Below are positions 8,662 through 17,181 of a DNA stretch of 59,276 nucleotides, one piece after another. The stretch covers positions 1-59,276 of the forward strand of contig DUNO01000012.1 of assembly GCA_012839295.1 (NCBI GenBank). The letters run 5' to 3'. A program made the position numbers and the translations under genes. The notes under the pieces were generated by a model. The model was not told the DNA's origin. It did no database searches and saw only the letters and a program-made list of their open reading frames with translations. The stretch's first letter is position 1, and every line of letters starts with the position of its first letter. The DNA comes from Clostridiales bacterium. Its GTDB lineage: Bacteria > Bacillota > Clostridia > Lachnospirales > Lachnospiraceae.

Positions 8662-10152
8662 ATGTCAAACAATGTTTTACAAGATAATATAGATAAGGCA
8701 CAGGCTCATATTGATTCAAAAAAAGAACAGGCCAAGCAGGGTAAAATGAGGCAGAGATATCATTTTATGGCGGAGACGGGCTGGATTAATGATCCCAATG
8801 GGTTAATTGATTTTAACGGAAAATATCATTTTTTCTATCAGCATAATCCCTATGATTCTTATTGGGGGGCAATGCATTGGGGGCATGCGGTCAGTGATGA
8901 TATGCTGCATTGGGAGTACCTTCCCCTGGCACTTGCACCCAGTGAGCCCTATGATAACCATAAGGAAGGAGGGTGTTTTTCGGGCAGCTCCATCGTCCAC
9001 GACGGGAAATTGTTCTTAATTTATACCGGGACGACGAATTATGGGGAGGGGTTCATCCAGACCCAGAACATAGCCTACAGTGAGGATGGCATTCATTTTA
9101 CGAAATATGAAAATAATCCGGTTATCCAGGCGCCGGAAGGGGTGCCGGCAGATTTATTCCGTGACCCGAAGGTTTGGAAGCATGGGGACATGTTTTATAT
9201 GGTTTGCGGAGCCAGCCGCAACAAACGTTCCCAGGCGCTTTTATACAGATCCGCAGACCTCTACCACTGGGAATTCTTTAATGTTTTAGCTGAAAGCCGC
9301 GGGGAATGGGGCTATATGTGGGAGTGCCCGGACTTCTATCCCATTGGGGACAAATTTGTATTGATGTTCTCCCCCATGGGCGGAGGAGAAAGAAGCAGCG
9401 TATATTTGGTAGGCGACCTTAATTATGAAACGGGTAAATTCACCTATTCCGTGTCCGGGGAGATTGACTGGGGCTTTGATTTCTACGCACCCCAATCCTT
9501 CCTTGACCGCCACGGCCGCCGTATTATCGTAGGCTGGGCCAATGCATGGGATTGGATGCCCTGGTGGAAGGACTGGGGACCATCCTTTACCGAAGGCTGG
9601 TGCGGGGCATTTAATACACCCCGTGAAGTGATGCTTTGTGAGGATAATACCCTAAGGTTTGTCCCCATCAAAGAGCTGGAGCAGCTGCACTGTGATGAGG
9701 TACTTAGGAAGGATATGGTTGTGGAGGATACGCCAATGCCATTTGCAGCAGGGGACGGGGTTGCCTTTGACCTGGAGCTTGAGGTCGATTTGGCGGGGAC
9801 GAGGGCCGATGAATTTTCCCTGCTATTAAGAAGCGATGGGCAAAAACAAGCCGTGATCACCTTTGACCTGAAAAGACAGATGATGTATTTTGACCGGGAG
9901 AATTCAGACGGCTGGAGCAAGGGCTGTACAAAAAGCCCCCTTCTGCTGGCTGATAAGAGGGTTATGAAAATAAGGGTGCTGTCAGACCAGAGCTCCATCG
10001 AGGTATTTACGGATGATTATAAGACAAACCATAGCTGCAACGTATTTGCCGGCAATGGGCAGAATCAAAATGCGATTGTGGCAAAGAACGGGGAGCTTAA
10101 GGTCATCAGCTTAAAAACCTGGGGAATGATCAAGGTAATGGATGAAAAATAG
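8662..10152 (+). CDS. Glycoside hydrolase family 32 beta-fructosidase
   Basis: The 496-residue protein has all three GH32 active-site motifs: WINDPNG with the nucleophile Asp44, FRDPKVW with the transition-state-stabilising Asp, and WECPDFY with the acid/base Glu. A five-bladed propeller is followed by a C-terminal beta-sandwich from about residue 350. No signal peptide is seen, so it is intracellular and works on imported sucrose, fructo-oligosaccharides or inulobiose. ATG start with GGAGGAG 4-5 bases upstream. It is the last gene of the importer/GH172 operon and is followed by a long hairpin. Confidence 0.95.
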   Translation: MSNNVLQDNIDKAQAHIDSKKEQAKQGKMRQRYHFMAETGWINDPNGLIDFNGKYHFFYQHNPYDSYWGAMHWGHAVSDDMLHWEYLPLALAPSEPYDNHKEGGCFSGSSIVHDGKLFLIYTGTTNYGEGFIQTQNIAYSEDGIHFTKYENNPVIQAPEGVPADLFRDPKVWKHGDMFYMVCGASRNKRSQALLYRSADLYHWEFFNVLAESRGEWGYMWECPDFYPIGDKFVLMFSPMGGGERSSVYLVGDLNYETGKFTYSVSGEIDWGFDFYAPQSFLDRHGRRIIVGWANAWDWMPWWKDWGPSFTEGWCGAFNTPREVMLCEDNTLRFVPIKELEQLHCDEVLRKDMVVEDTPMPFAAGDGVAFDLELEVDLAGTRADEFSLLLRSDGQKQAVITFDLKRQMMYFDRENSDGWSKGCTKSPLLLADKRVMKIRVLSDQSSIEVFTDDYKTNHSCNVFAGNGQNQNAIVAKNGELKVISLKTWGMIKVMDEK

Positions 10153-10252
10153 GGTAAAGAACAGGATAGAGAATAAGATAACCAGAAAGTTCATACATAC
10201 CTGATCCTGGCCCGCACAGGAACACACAATTTTTATTCGGAAAAATGAGACA

Positions 10253-10370
10253 GAGGATGTTGTAAAATAGAAAGAACATACCATGTATTGTAGATATATT
10301 GCAGATATCAGGGATGAATCTGTGATATATCTGTAATACATGGTATGGGGCTTCTTTTTGCAACATCCTC
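10253..10370. repeat. Long hairpin element E1 (related to E2 at 21895)
   Basis: GAGGATGTTG (10253-10262) pairs perfectly with CAACATCCTC (10361-10370), and CATACCATGTATT (10277-10289) pairs perfectly with AATACATGGTATG (10335-10347); the A-rich and T-rich segments between them can also pair. It lies between the convergent GH32 and azlD genes, so it could end both transcripts. E2 shares the order of arms and the CATACC / GGTATGG / TTTTTGC boxes. Confidence 0.7.
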
Positions 10371-10412
10371 TTTATGGTTATTTGGGATTGGCAAGGAAAT
10401 AGTTCACAATCA

Positions 10413-10718
10413 TCAGAAAAACAATTCAATAAAGAACACAACGGCACAGCATGAGGCGGAAACCTGAAACAAACCAGTCCCCCTCCAGGCCACAATAATC
10501 CCGACGATAAGCGCAGCTGCCCCGGCAACAGGGGTTTGCGTGGCATCAATGATGGCAGGGAACGTCATTACTGCTAATGTGACATAAGGGACGTAATACA
10601 AGAATGACTGAAAAAATTGATTCTTTATCGGCTTGCGGATCAGCGTTAATGGCAAGGTGCGGATCGCATAAGTAATGACCGCCATAATCATGATATAAAT
10701 ATAAACATTATGTCCCAT
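10413..10718 (-). CDS. azlD: AzlD-family branched-chain amino acid exporter small subunit
   Basis: This 101-residue protein has about four hydrophobic segments and the AzlD pattern (AIRTLPLTLIRKP near the start, PAIIDA in the middle). AzlD works with AzlC to export branched-chain amino acids; loss or overexpression alters 4-azaleucine resistance in Bacillus. It starts 3 bp after the end of azlC, so the two are translated together. The stop lies close to hairpin E1, which can act as its terminator. Confidence 0.88.
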   Translation of the reverse strand: MGHNVYIYIMIMAVITYAIRTLPLTLIRKPIKNQFFQSFLYYVPYVTLAVMTFPAIIDATQTPVAGAAALIVGIIVAWRGTGLFQVSASCCAVVFFIELFF

Positions 10719-10721
10719 GGG

Positions 10722-11465
10722 TCAATCCTCCTTTCCAATATCTTGCTTTACAGGGAACAGGAGCGCGGCAGCAAGAGATATGAAAACTGTCAAAATGATG
10801 ATGCGCATACCGTCCGAAAGCGAAGAAATTACCGGCAAATATTTTGATAAATAGCTGCCGGCGAAGCACACAAGTACAATTCCTGCAATCACTTTATTTT
10901 TACGTGAAGGTGGTATGATAACAGCTAAGAACATCCCATACAATGCAACGCTTAATGCACTGACGAGCCGGAGTGGCAGCAGGTTTCCCGCAATCACGCC
11001 GAGCAGGGTACCGACCGCCCAGCATGGGCCGGCAATAAGGAAAGCGCCGTATGTATAATAAGGGTCTACATGACCGGGACGGGCGATGGTGATGCCAAAT
11101 AATTCATCGGTAATATCAAACCCGATGAAAAACCGGTGGCGGAGCGGTGAGCTTGGCGCAAACCTCTGGCTTAATGAAAAGCTCATTAACAGATATCTGG
11201 CATTTGCAATCAGTGTAACAAGGGCGGCTTCAAGATAAGTGGCTCTTGCAGCAATCAAGGTGAAAAGAGCATACTCCCCAGCCGAAGCGTTGATAAGCGC
11301 ACTGGCAAGAAAGCCTTGAAAAGCGGTAAGCCCCGCATTCCGCGCTGCAATTCCTAATGAAAATGATACGGCCAGGTACCCTAATCCAATGGGAAGGCCG
11401 TCTCTTAGGCCGTCCCGGAGCCCTCTATTAAAAACAGCTGAAATGCTGGTCCTAAATTTTTTCAT
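10722..11465 (-). CDS. azlC: AzlC-family branched-chain amino acid exporter large subunit
   Basis: The 247-residue membrane protein begins with the typical GLRDGLPIGLGYLAVSFSLG segment and keeps the ANARYLLMS and GFDITDELFG motifs of AzlC. With AzlD it forms an exporter for branched-chain amino acids or close analogues. It is transcribed divergently from the LysR-type remnant at 11579, the common arrangement for these exporters with their LysR regulator, but here that regulator is broken. Confidence 0.9.
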   Translation of the reverse strand: MKKFRTSISAVFNRGLRDGLRDGLPIGLGYLAVSFSLGIAARNAGLTAFQGFLASALINASAGEYALFTLIAARATYLEAALVTLIANARYLLMSFSLSQRFAPSSPLRHRFFIGFDITDELFGITIARPGHVDPYYTYGAFLIAGPCWAVGTLLGVIAGNLLPLRLVSALSVALYGMFLAVIIPPSRKNKVIAGIVLVCFAGSYLSKYLPVISSLSDGMRIIILTVFISLAAALLFPVKQDIGKED

Positions 11466-11578
11466 GCTACAAATCCCCTTTGATCTCTTTTTACCGATAT
11501 TATACCAATCATATTTAAATCAGTAAAATGAATAATTATAATGGATACATAAAAAGTTATAATGTTGGGGGATGGAGT

Positions 11579-11692
11579 ATGATTTTGCGTTATGGTGTGT
11601 TTTGCAAAGTCATAGAAGTTGGCAGCTTTACAAAAGTTGCAGAACAGATGGGATATTCGCAAAGTGCGGTGAGCCAAATTATAAAATCATTG
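11579..11692 (+). pseudogene. Truncated LysR-family regulator (N-terminal helix-turn-helix only)
   Basis: From the ATG at 11579 the frame reads a standard LysR DNA-binding start: MILRYGVFCKVIEVGSFTKV, then AEQMGYSQSAVSQIIKSL. A LysR protein should continue with an EELG-type segment and ~250 more residues. Instead the homology stops at KSL, at about 11692, and the frame runs on as the antisense of the AraC-type gene, whose stop codon is at 11687-11689. The break is therefore within a few bases of that stop. It looks like the former divergent regulator of azlCD, removed by insertion or deletion of the AraC/GH2/symporter segment. Confidence 0.75.
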
Positions 11693-12766
11693 GATCCGGC
11701 AATTTTCCTTCCTGAATTCATTGGGCGTAATGCCATACTCCTTCTCAAAGATCTGATAAAAGTGGCTCCGGTTAGCGAAACCAAGCTCGGAGATAATATC
11801 GGTTATGCTCCTGTCCGATTCTGTCAAAAGCTTCCGGGCTTCCTTCAAAAGGAAGGTTCGTCCATACTCCGTCAGGTTCATTCCCGTGAATTTTTTTACG
11901 ATCCGGTTCAAGTATTCCCCGTTATAGTTTAGCAGATGCTCCAGCTCTTCCCTGGAAATCCTGCCTTTGTTTACTTCTAAGATATGTGCTACCTTGGTGA
12001 ACAGGTATTCCTGCATGCCGGAATCCGACTGTACCCTGGAGGAGCAAAAGAGGGAATCGTCCTCCAATATGGAAAATAAACGGGAGAACAAACCGGCTAT
12101 GATATGTGCGCTTCCAGCTTTTTGCAGGACAGTTTCCCCTATGATCTGGCTGATTAAGGGATTTAACAATTCAAGGACACTCTCCGCATTGACAGGGCTA
12201 AAATCGAGATAAACCTTTTCATAAAAGGATTTATCCTGTCCATTTTCCAGGAACAGCTGGTAGCTGCTGCGCTGGAAGCGGTGGCAGAACCCATCCGCGG
12301 TATAATAGGTATCCTGCTCTATGAGGCGCTGCAAAAAATCGGCCCTCATGGAAAGGAACACGGCCTTGAAATCGCTGGTAAATTCCTCGCAATGCTTCAC
12401 ATTCCGGTTCATAATGCAGCATTGCCCTTCCCGGTAAATAAAGACCTTGTTCCCCACCCTGTGGGTAACGGAGCCGGACAGTACTATCATGGTTTCAAAA
12501 AAATTATGCTGGTGCAATGGCCGCTGCTTATACGGGATATAGTCAGAAAGCTTGGCCGTGCATACCACCTGTTTTCCGGGGGCGTACTCGCCAAAGTGGC
12601 AGATGTCTTCCCCAACTTCATAATCCTGTACAATAACCATATAGGGGTACTGTATCTCGTACAGCTGCAGGAAATCGCTGTTGTAATTATAAATGATCAA
12701 GTCACTGCCGATCAAGGCGGGTAAATTCGCTTCATTAAAATTCTCTATTCTCAAAAAGCTTTCCAT
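11687..12766 (-). CDS. AraC-family transcriptional regulator
   Basis: The 359-residue protein has an N-terminal cupin-like sensor region (HQHNFFETMIVLSG, then MNRNVKHCEEF) and two C-terminal AraC helix-turn-helix units ending in GFANRSHFYQIFEKEYGITP. I place the start at the ATG at 12766, which has GGAGGT 7 bases upstream; an open frame extends to a TTG at 12784 that would overlap that ribosome site. It is divergent from the GH2 and sugar symporter genes and probably activates them in response to their substrate. Its last few codons abut the LysR remnant, so the natural C-terminus may have been changed slightly. Confidence 0.88.
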   Translation of the reverse strand: MESFLRIENFNEANLPALIGSDLIIYNYNSDFLQLYEIQYPYMVIVQDYEVGEDICHFGEYAPGKQVVCTAKLSDYIPYKQRPLHQHNFFETMIVLSGSVTHRVGNKVFIYREGQCCIMNRNVKHCEEFTSDFKAVFLSMRADFLQRLIEQDTYYTADGFCHRFQRSSYQLFLENGQDKSFYEKVYLDFSPVNAESVLELLNPLISQIIGETVLQKAGSAHIIAGLFSRLFSILEDDSLFCSSRVQSDSGMQEYLFTKVAHILEVNKGRISREELEHLLNYNGEYLNRIVKKFTGMNLTEYGRTFLLKEARKLLTESDRSITDIISELGFANRSHFYQIFEKEYGITPNEFRKENCRIQ

Positions 12767-13010
12767 AGGCCGACCTCCATGCAAGTTGTTTTTGGTTACA
12801 TTAATTAGTCTCTAATTTGATCGTGGTTATTGCTTTTTTATAGTTAAAAAGTACAATTGAGATATGGTATTTCCGTAATTATATGGCATTTAGACGAAAA
12901 TATCAATTGTTTTTTGCGCGTTTCTGCTCATTGGAAAAAGAGAAGATATGACCAATATCGACTTTTTGTGAGATATTTATGGGAATAAACAACAAAAATC
13001 AACGATTGCA

Positions 13011-13041
13011 GAACCCAAAGATAGAGTTACCCTTTGGGTTC
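13011..13041 (+). promoter_or_regulatory. Leader hairpin upstream of the GH2 gene
   Basis: GAACCCAAAG (13011-13020) pairs perfectly with CTTTGGGTTC (13032-13041), with an 11-base loop. It lies in the 354-bp gap between the divergent araC-type and GH2 genes. No T-run follows, so it is more likely an mRNA leader structure or operator than a terminator. Nothing else clear stands out in this gap, apart from two GAAAGGAGAGAAAA copies just before the GH2 start. Confidence 0.45.
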
Positions 13042-13120
13042 CACAATAGACGAAATGATGTAAAAGCTGGAAAGGAGAGAAAACTCTTCTTCCTCACAAC
13101 TGAAAGGAGAGAAAATTGGG

Positions 13121-15616
13121 ATGAACAGAATGAAATGGAACGACTCCTGGATACTGGCAGATTCCACCGCCAATCCCCTCATGGCCTTAGTGGGAGGGGG
13201 GCAGACATCAGGGACAAGGGTAACCCTTCCCCATGATGCCATGATCTACGAAGCAAAGACCAAAGCTACCAGGAATGCCCACCAGACAGGCTTCTATCCA
13301 GGGAATGTGTACAGCTACAGCAAGAAATTCATGGTTCCCAGGGAGTGGGAGGACAAGACGGTCACCATAGAATTTGAAGGGGTTTATATGAATGCCCGGG
13401 TATATATCAATGAAGACTATGCCGGCGGACACCCCCATGGTTATACCAATTTTTATGTTTGTGCCGATGATTTCCTCAAATACGGGGAAGAAAATGAGAT
13501 CAAGGTCATAGCCAACAACAGCGCTGAATTAAACAGCAGATGGTATTCCGGCAGCGGCATCTACCGGAATGTGAATATCATGGTAGGGGACTACTTACAT
13601 ATTAAGGCTGACGGGGTACGGATCACTACTCCAGAGATCGATGCTTCCGCCGCCTCCATCGTAGTGGATGCCACCATCGAGAACCAGGGGAAACACCGCA
13701 GGGCTGTTGAAGTCCATACACAGATCCTGGACGGGGAAGGAAGGGTAGTTGCAGCGGATCAATATCCTGTAACCTTCTTCGGGGGAAAGACAGCCACCAG
13801 CCACCAACGGATCCTGTTGGAGGCTCCAAAGCTCTGGGACTGCGAGAATCCATACCTGTATACCTGCCAGGTCAGGCTGGTCGAGCAAGGAGAGGTAATC
13901 GACGAGGAAACCAGCACCTTTGGAATCCGTAAGCTCACCCTGGACGCGAAGAATGGCCTTCGGATCAATGGAAAGGAAGTCAAGCTCCGGGGAGCCTGCA
14001 TCCATCACGATAACGGAATTATTGGAGCCTGCACCCTGGAGCGTGCCGAGGAGCGCAGATGCCAGCAGCTAAAGGCGGCAGGCTTTAATTCCATCCGTAG
14101 CGCACACCATCCGATGAGCAGGGCGATGATTGAGGCCTGCGACCGGGAGGGCATGCTTGTTCTGGATGAATTGTCCGATGTGTGGACGCGTTCCAAGAAC
14201 CATAATGATTATGCCCAGTCCTTCCCTGATTACTGGGAATACGATATAGAGCAGCTGGTAGCTAAGGATTTCAACCATCCCAGTGTCATCATGTATATCA
14301 CCGGCAATGAGATCCAGGAGGCCGGAACCCCGAAGGGTGCCGAGATGAACCGCCTCATCGCGGATAAGATCCGGAGCCTGGACAGCACCAGGTACATCAC
14401 CAATGCCTTCAACGGCATGCTGGCGGTTATGGACCGTATGGGAGAGATTCTGTCCGGCATTACAGGGAAGTCCCCGGAGGAGCTGTTTGCAGCACAAGCG
14501 GCAGGGGGCGAAGCCTCCGATGCTGGCAGCGATATCTTAAATGGCATGATGGGAATGCTGATGGGACCTATGGCAGATGCCATGGCAACCTCCCCGGTCA
14601 TGAACCGGGCGATTGATGAATTCCTGGCATCTATGGATGTGGCAGGCTATAACTACCTCACAGGCAGGCATGCCATAGACCATGAGCTTAACCCGAACAG
14701 GGTTGTCCTCGGAACGGAGACCTTCCCTGCAGATATCGTGCGCCTTTGGAAGCTGGTGAAGGAGAACAGCCATGTGATCGGAGACATGACCTGGACCGGC
14801 TACGATTATCTGGGAGAGGCGGGAATCGGTATTTTCTACTATGACGGACGTATGGGCTTTTCAGCAAACTGGCCCAGCTCAGTAGCCTATATCGGTGACA
14901 TTGATATCATAGGCTACCGGCGCCCCATCAGCTATTACAGGCAGATTGTATTCGGGCTGCGTAAGGATCCCTACATTTCTGTAGACCGGGTAAACCGCTA
15001 TGGTGAGAAACCGAGCGCTACCCCTTGGATGTGGAAGGACGACATCGCCAGCTGGACCTGGAAGGGCTATGAAGGAAAGCCGGCCATTGTCAATGTATAT
15101 GCAGATGCAGAAGAGGTTGAGCTCTTCTTAAACGGGGAATCCCTGGGCAGGAAGCCGGCAGGAGAGGACCACAACTATATGGCAGTCTACGAAACCGTAT
15201 ATCAGCCCGGCGAGCTGGTGGCAGTCAGCTATCAGGACGAAAAGCAGACGGGAAGCTGCAAATTAGTGAGTGCATCCGATCAGGTGGAGCTGTCTGTGAA
15301 TGCCGACCGCGATGAAATCAAGGCGGATGGAGCGGATCTTTCTTATGTACTGGTCAGCCTTGTAGATGAGAGCGGGAACCAGAACCTTCAGGCATGCAAA
15401 AAGGTATCAGTTTCCGTAGAGGGGGCAGGGACACTCCTGGGCTTTGGCAGCGCCAATCCGGAGACGGAAAGCGGATATCAGGAGCTTACCTGGGACACCT
15501 ATGACGGTTATGTCCTGGCAGTAATCCGTTCCGGCAAGAAAGCAGGAGAAATCAAGGCAACCTTTACCGCTGAGGGGTGTGAACCGAAGGTTGTTACAAT
15601 TAAGTCAGTAAAATAA
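13121..15616 (+). CDS. Glycoside hydrolase family 2 enzyme (beta-galactosidase/glucuronidase type)
   Basis: The 831-residue protein has the GH2 layout: N-terminal sugar-binding sandwich (GVYMNARVYINEDYAGGHPHG; RWYSGSGIYRNV), an immunoglobulin-like domain, a TIM barrel with HHDNGIIGACTLERAE and SAHHPMS, then C-terminal Ig-like domains. The acid/base glutamate is in MYITGNEIQ near residue 395 and the nucleophile in LGTETFP near residue 531. There is no signal peptide, so the enzyme is cytoplasmic. AAAGGAG is 11 bases before the ATG. It is followed at 26 bp by a glycoside symporter and is divergent from an AraC regulator, so the three form one uptake-and-cleavage unit. Whether it cleaves beta-galactosides, beta-glucuronides or arabinosides cannot be told. 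Confidence 0.9.
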   Translation: MNRMKWNDSWILADSTANPLMALVGGGQTSGTRVTLPHDAMIYEAKTKATRNAHQTGFYPGNVYSYSKKFMVPREWEDKTVTIEFEGVYMNARVYINEDYAGGHPHGYTNFYVCADDFLKYGEENEIKVIANNSAELNSRWYSGSGIYRNVNIMVGDYLHIKADGVRITTPEIDASAASIVVDATIENQGKHRRAVEVHTQILDGEGRVVAADQYPVTFFGGKTATSHQRILLEAPKLWDCENPYLYTCQVRLVEQGEVIDEETSTFGIRKLTLDAKNGLRINGKEVKLRGACIHHDNGIIGACTLERAEERRCQQLKAAGFNSIRSAHHPMSRAMIEACDREGMLVLDELSDVWTRSKNHNDYAQSFPDYWEYDIEQLVAKDFNHPSVIMYITGNEIQEAGTPKGAEMNRLIADKIRSLDSTRYITNAFNGMLAVMDRMGEILSGITGKSPEELFAAQAAGGEASDAGSDILNGMMGMLMGPMADAMATSPVMNRAIDEFLASMDVAGYNYLTGRHAIDHELNPNRVVLGTETFPADIVRLWKLVKENSHVIGDMTWTGYDYLGEAGIGIFYYDGRMGFSANWPSSVAYIGDIDIIGYRRPISYYRQIVFGLRKDPYISVDRVNRYGEKPSATPWMWKDDIASWTWKGYEGKPAIVNVYADAEEVELFLNGESLGRKPAGEDHNYMAVYETVYQPGELVAVSYQDEKQTGSCKLVSASDQVELSVNADRDEIKADGADLSYVLVSLVDESGNQNLQACKKVSVSVEGAGTLLGFGSANPETESGYQELTWDTYDGYVLAVIRSGKKAGEIKATFTAEGCEPKVVTIKSVK

Positions 15617-15641
15617 ACCAGTAAAATAGGAGGATAAATCG

Positions 15642-17015
15642 TTGGAAAATAAAAAGTATTTAAAGTGGTACCAGAAAGTGGCTTATGGCTCTGGTGATAT
15701 GGGCTCTAATTTTATGTATACCTTTGTATCTGCTTTTCTTTTGATCTACCTAACGGATACCATTGGCCTAAATGCCGGTATTGTTGGTACCCTGATGATG
15801 ATTTCCAAGATTTTTGACGGCTTTACTGATGTGGTCTTTGGTACCCTGATTGACAAGACCAAAAATAAGATGGGAAAGGCCAGACCCTGGATGTTCTGGT
15901 CAACCTTCCCCCTTGCAATCTGTGAGATATTGCTGTTTATGGTTCCCGGGATTTCAGCAAGCCTGCAGTATGCGTATTTCTTCATCATATACACCCTGTT
16001 AAACGCTATCTTTTATACGGCAAACAATATCTCCTATGCGTCTCTGACTGCGCTGATTACCAAGAACCCCAATGAACGGGTACAGCTGGGTTCCTTCCGG
16101 TTCATGTTTGCAATTGCGGCAGGTGTTATTATTTCCTCCATTACAGTGGGGCTGGTAGGAGCCTTCGGAGGCGGAGCTGCCGGCTGGCGCATGGTTGCGA
16201 TTATATTTTCCCTGCTGATGATACTCTTTAACATGATTAGCGTTCTGAGCGTTAAGGAAGTTTCGGAAGAGGGCGGAAAAGGGGAGGCTCCTGCGGCAAA
16301 GACAAATATCCTAAGCAATTTTAAATACCTGGTCTCAAACAGGTACTATTTAATGATCCTGCTGTACTATATCGTCATGTATACTATGTCAGGAATCACC
16401 GCCGGTATCGGTATCTATTTCTGCACCTATACATTAAATAATGCCGCTGTCCTTGGGCTTTTCACTATGACCAGCATGATTCCTATGATTGTGGGCCTGG
16501 CAATCACACCTTTCCTGGTAGCAAAATGGGGAATCTATAAGGTCAACCTCATCGGAAGCATAATTAGCCTTGTCTTTGGTATTCCTGGCATTATTGCCGG
16601 ATATGCGGGAAACATCCCTCTATTGCTGCTGTTTTCCTCAATCAGGGGACTTGGCATGAGCCCCATGATAGGCACATTAAATGCAGTCATTGCAGATACG
16701 GCTACTTACACCTACCATAAGGACGGCGTCCACCTGGAGGGAACCATGTACAGCTGCTCCTCCATGGGAATCAAGGTCGGAGGCGGCATCGGGAGTGCCC
16801 TCTGCGGATGGCTCCTGGCCATGAGCGGATATGACGGTAATGCGGCTGCGCAGCTGCCAAGTGCGATCAGTATGATCAATTTTATGTACCTGGTGATCCC
16901 GGTCATTGCCGTGGGAATTATTTTGTTCATCGTAGCCTCCCTCAATGTGGAGAAGGCAAACAAGAAGCTATTGGAGGAGAAATCCGGCACAAAGGGACAG
17001 GTTGCTGCATCCTGA
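15642..17015 (+). CDS. GPH-family glycoside:cation symporter
   Basis: The 457-residue protein has about 12 membrane segments and GPH/MelB-type signatures: YGSGDMGSNFMYTFVSAFLL near the start, FDGFTDVVFGTLIDKTKNKM with charged residues after helix 2, and a cytoplasmic loop containing ARPWMF. The family imports glycosides, pentosides or hexuronides with H+ or Na+. TTG start with AGGAGG about 8 bases upstream. It follows the GH2 gene by 26 bp and most likely supplies its substrate. Confidence 0.92.
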   Translation: MENKKYLKWYQKVAYGSGDMGSNFMYTFVSAFLLIYLTDTIGLNAGIVGTLMMISKIFDGFTDVVFGTLIDKTKNKMGKARPWMFWSTFPLAICEILLFMVPGISASLQYAYFFIIYTLLNAIFYTANNISYASLTALITKNPNERVQLGSFRFMFAIAAGVIISSITVGLVGAFGGGAAGWRMVAIIFSLLMILFNMISVLSVKEVSEEGGKGEAPAAKTNILSNFKYLVSNRYYLMILLYYIVMYTMSGITAGIGIYFCTYTLNNAAVLGLFTMTSMIPMIVGLAITPFLVAKWGIYKVNLIGSIISLVFGIPGIIAGYAGNIPLLLLFSSIRGLGMSPMIGTLNAVIADTATYTYHKDGVHLEGTMYSCSSMGIKVGGGIGSALCGWLLAMSGYDGNAAAQLPSAISMINFMYLVIPVIAVGIILFIVASLNVEKANKKLLEEKSGTKGQVAAS

Positions 17016-17048
17016 TTTTCAGCTGGCTCCTAAATTAAGCAATAAAAA

Positions 17049-17088
17049 GCCGTTACATGACCTTTGGGGTTGTGTAACGGCGATTTTT
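17049..17088 (+). terminator. Rho-independent terminator after the symporter gene
   Basis: GCCGTTACA (17049-17057) pairs perfectly with TGTAACGGC (17073-17081), followed by GATTTTTA. It lies between the symporter gene and the convergent chemoreceptor gene. Confidence 0.85.
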
Positions 17089-17181
17089 ATTGCATCCGGT
17101 CTGGAGCTAATTATACCCAGCCAGGGAAAATATTATGCCCAGCCTTGGAAGGAGCTGGCGGATTGGGCATTCCCTTAAGTA

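Noticed and set aside
9483-9998. 171-codon minus-strand frame inside the GH32 gene
   Set aside because: Antisense shadow of a conserved GH32 gene with Ser-rich nonsense content.
13595-14601. Several 120-142-codon minus-strand frames within the GH2 gene
   Set aside because: All overlap conserved GH2 catalytic regions in antisense and lack start signals.
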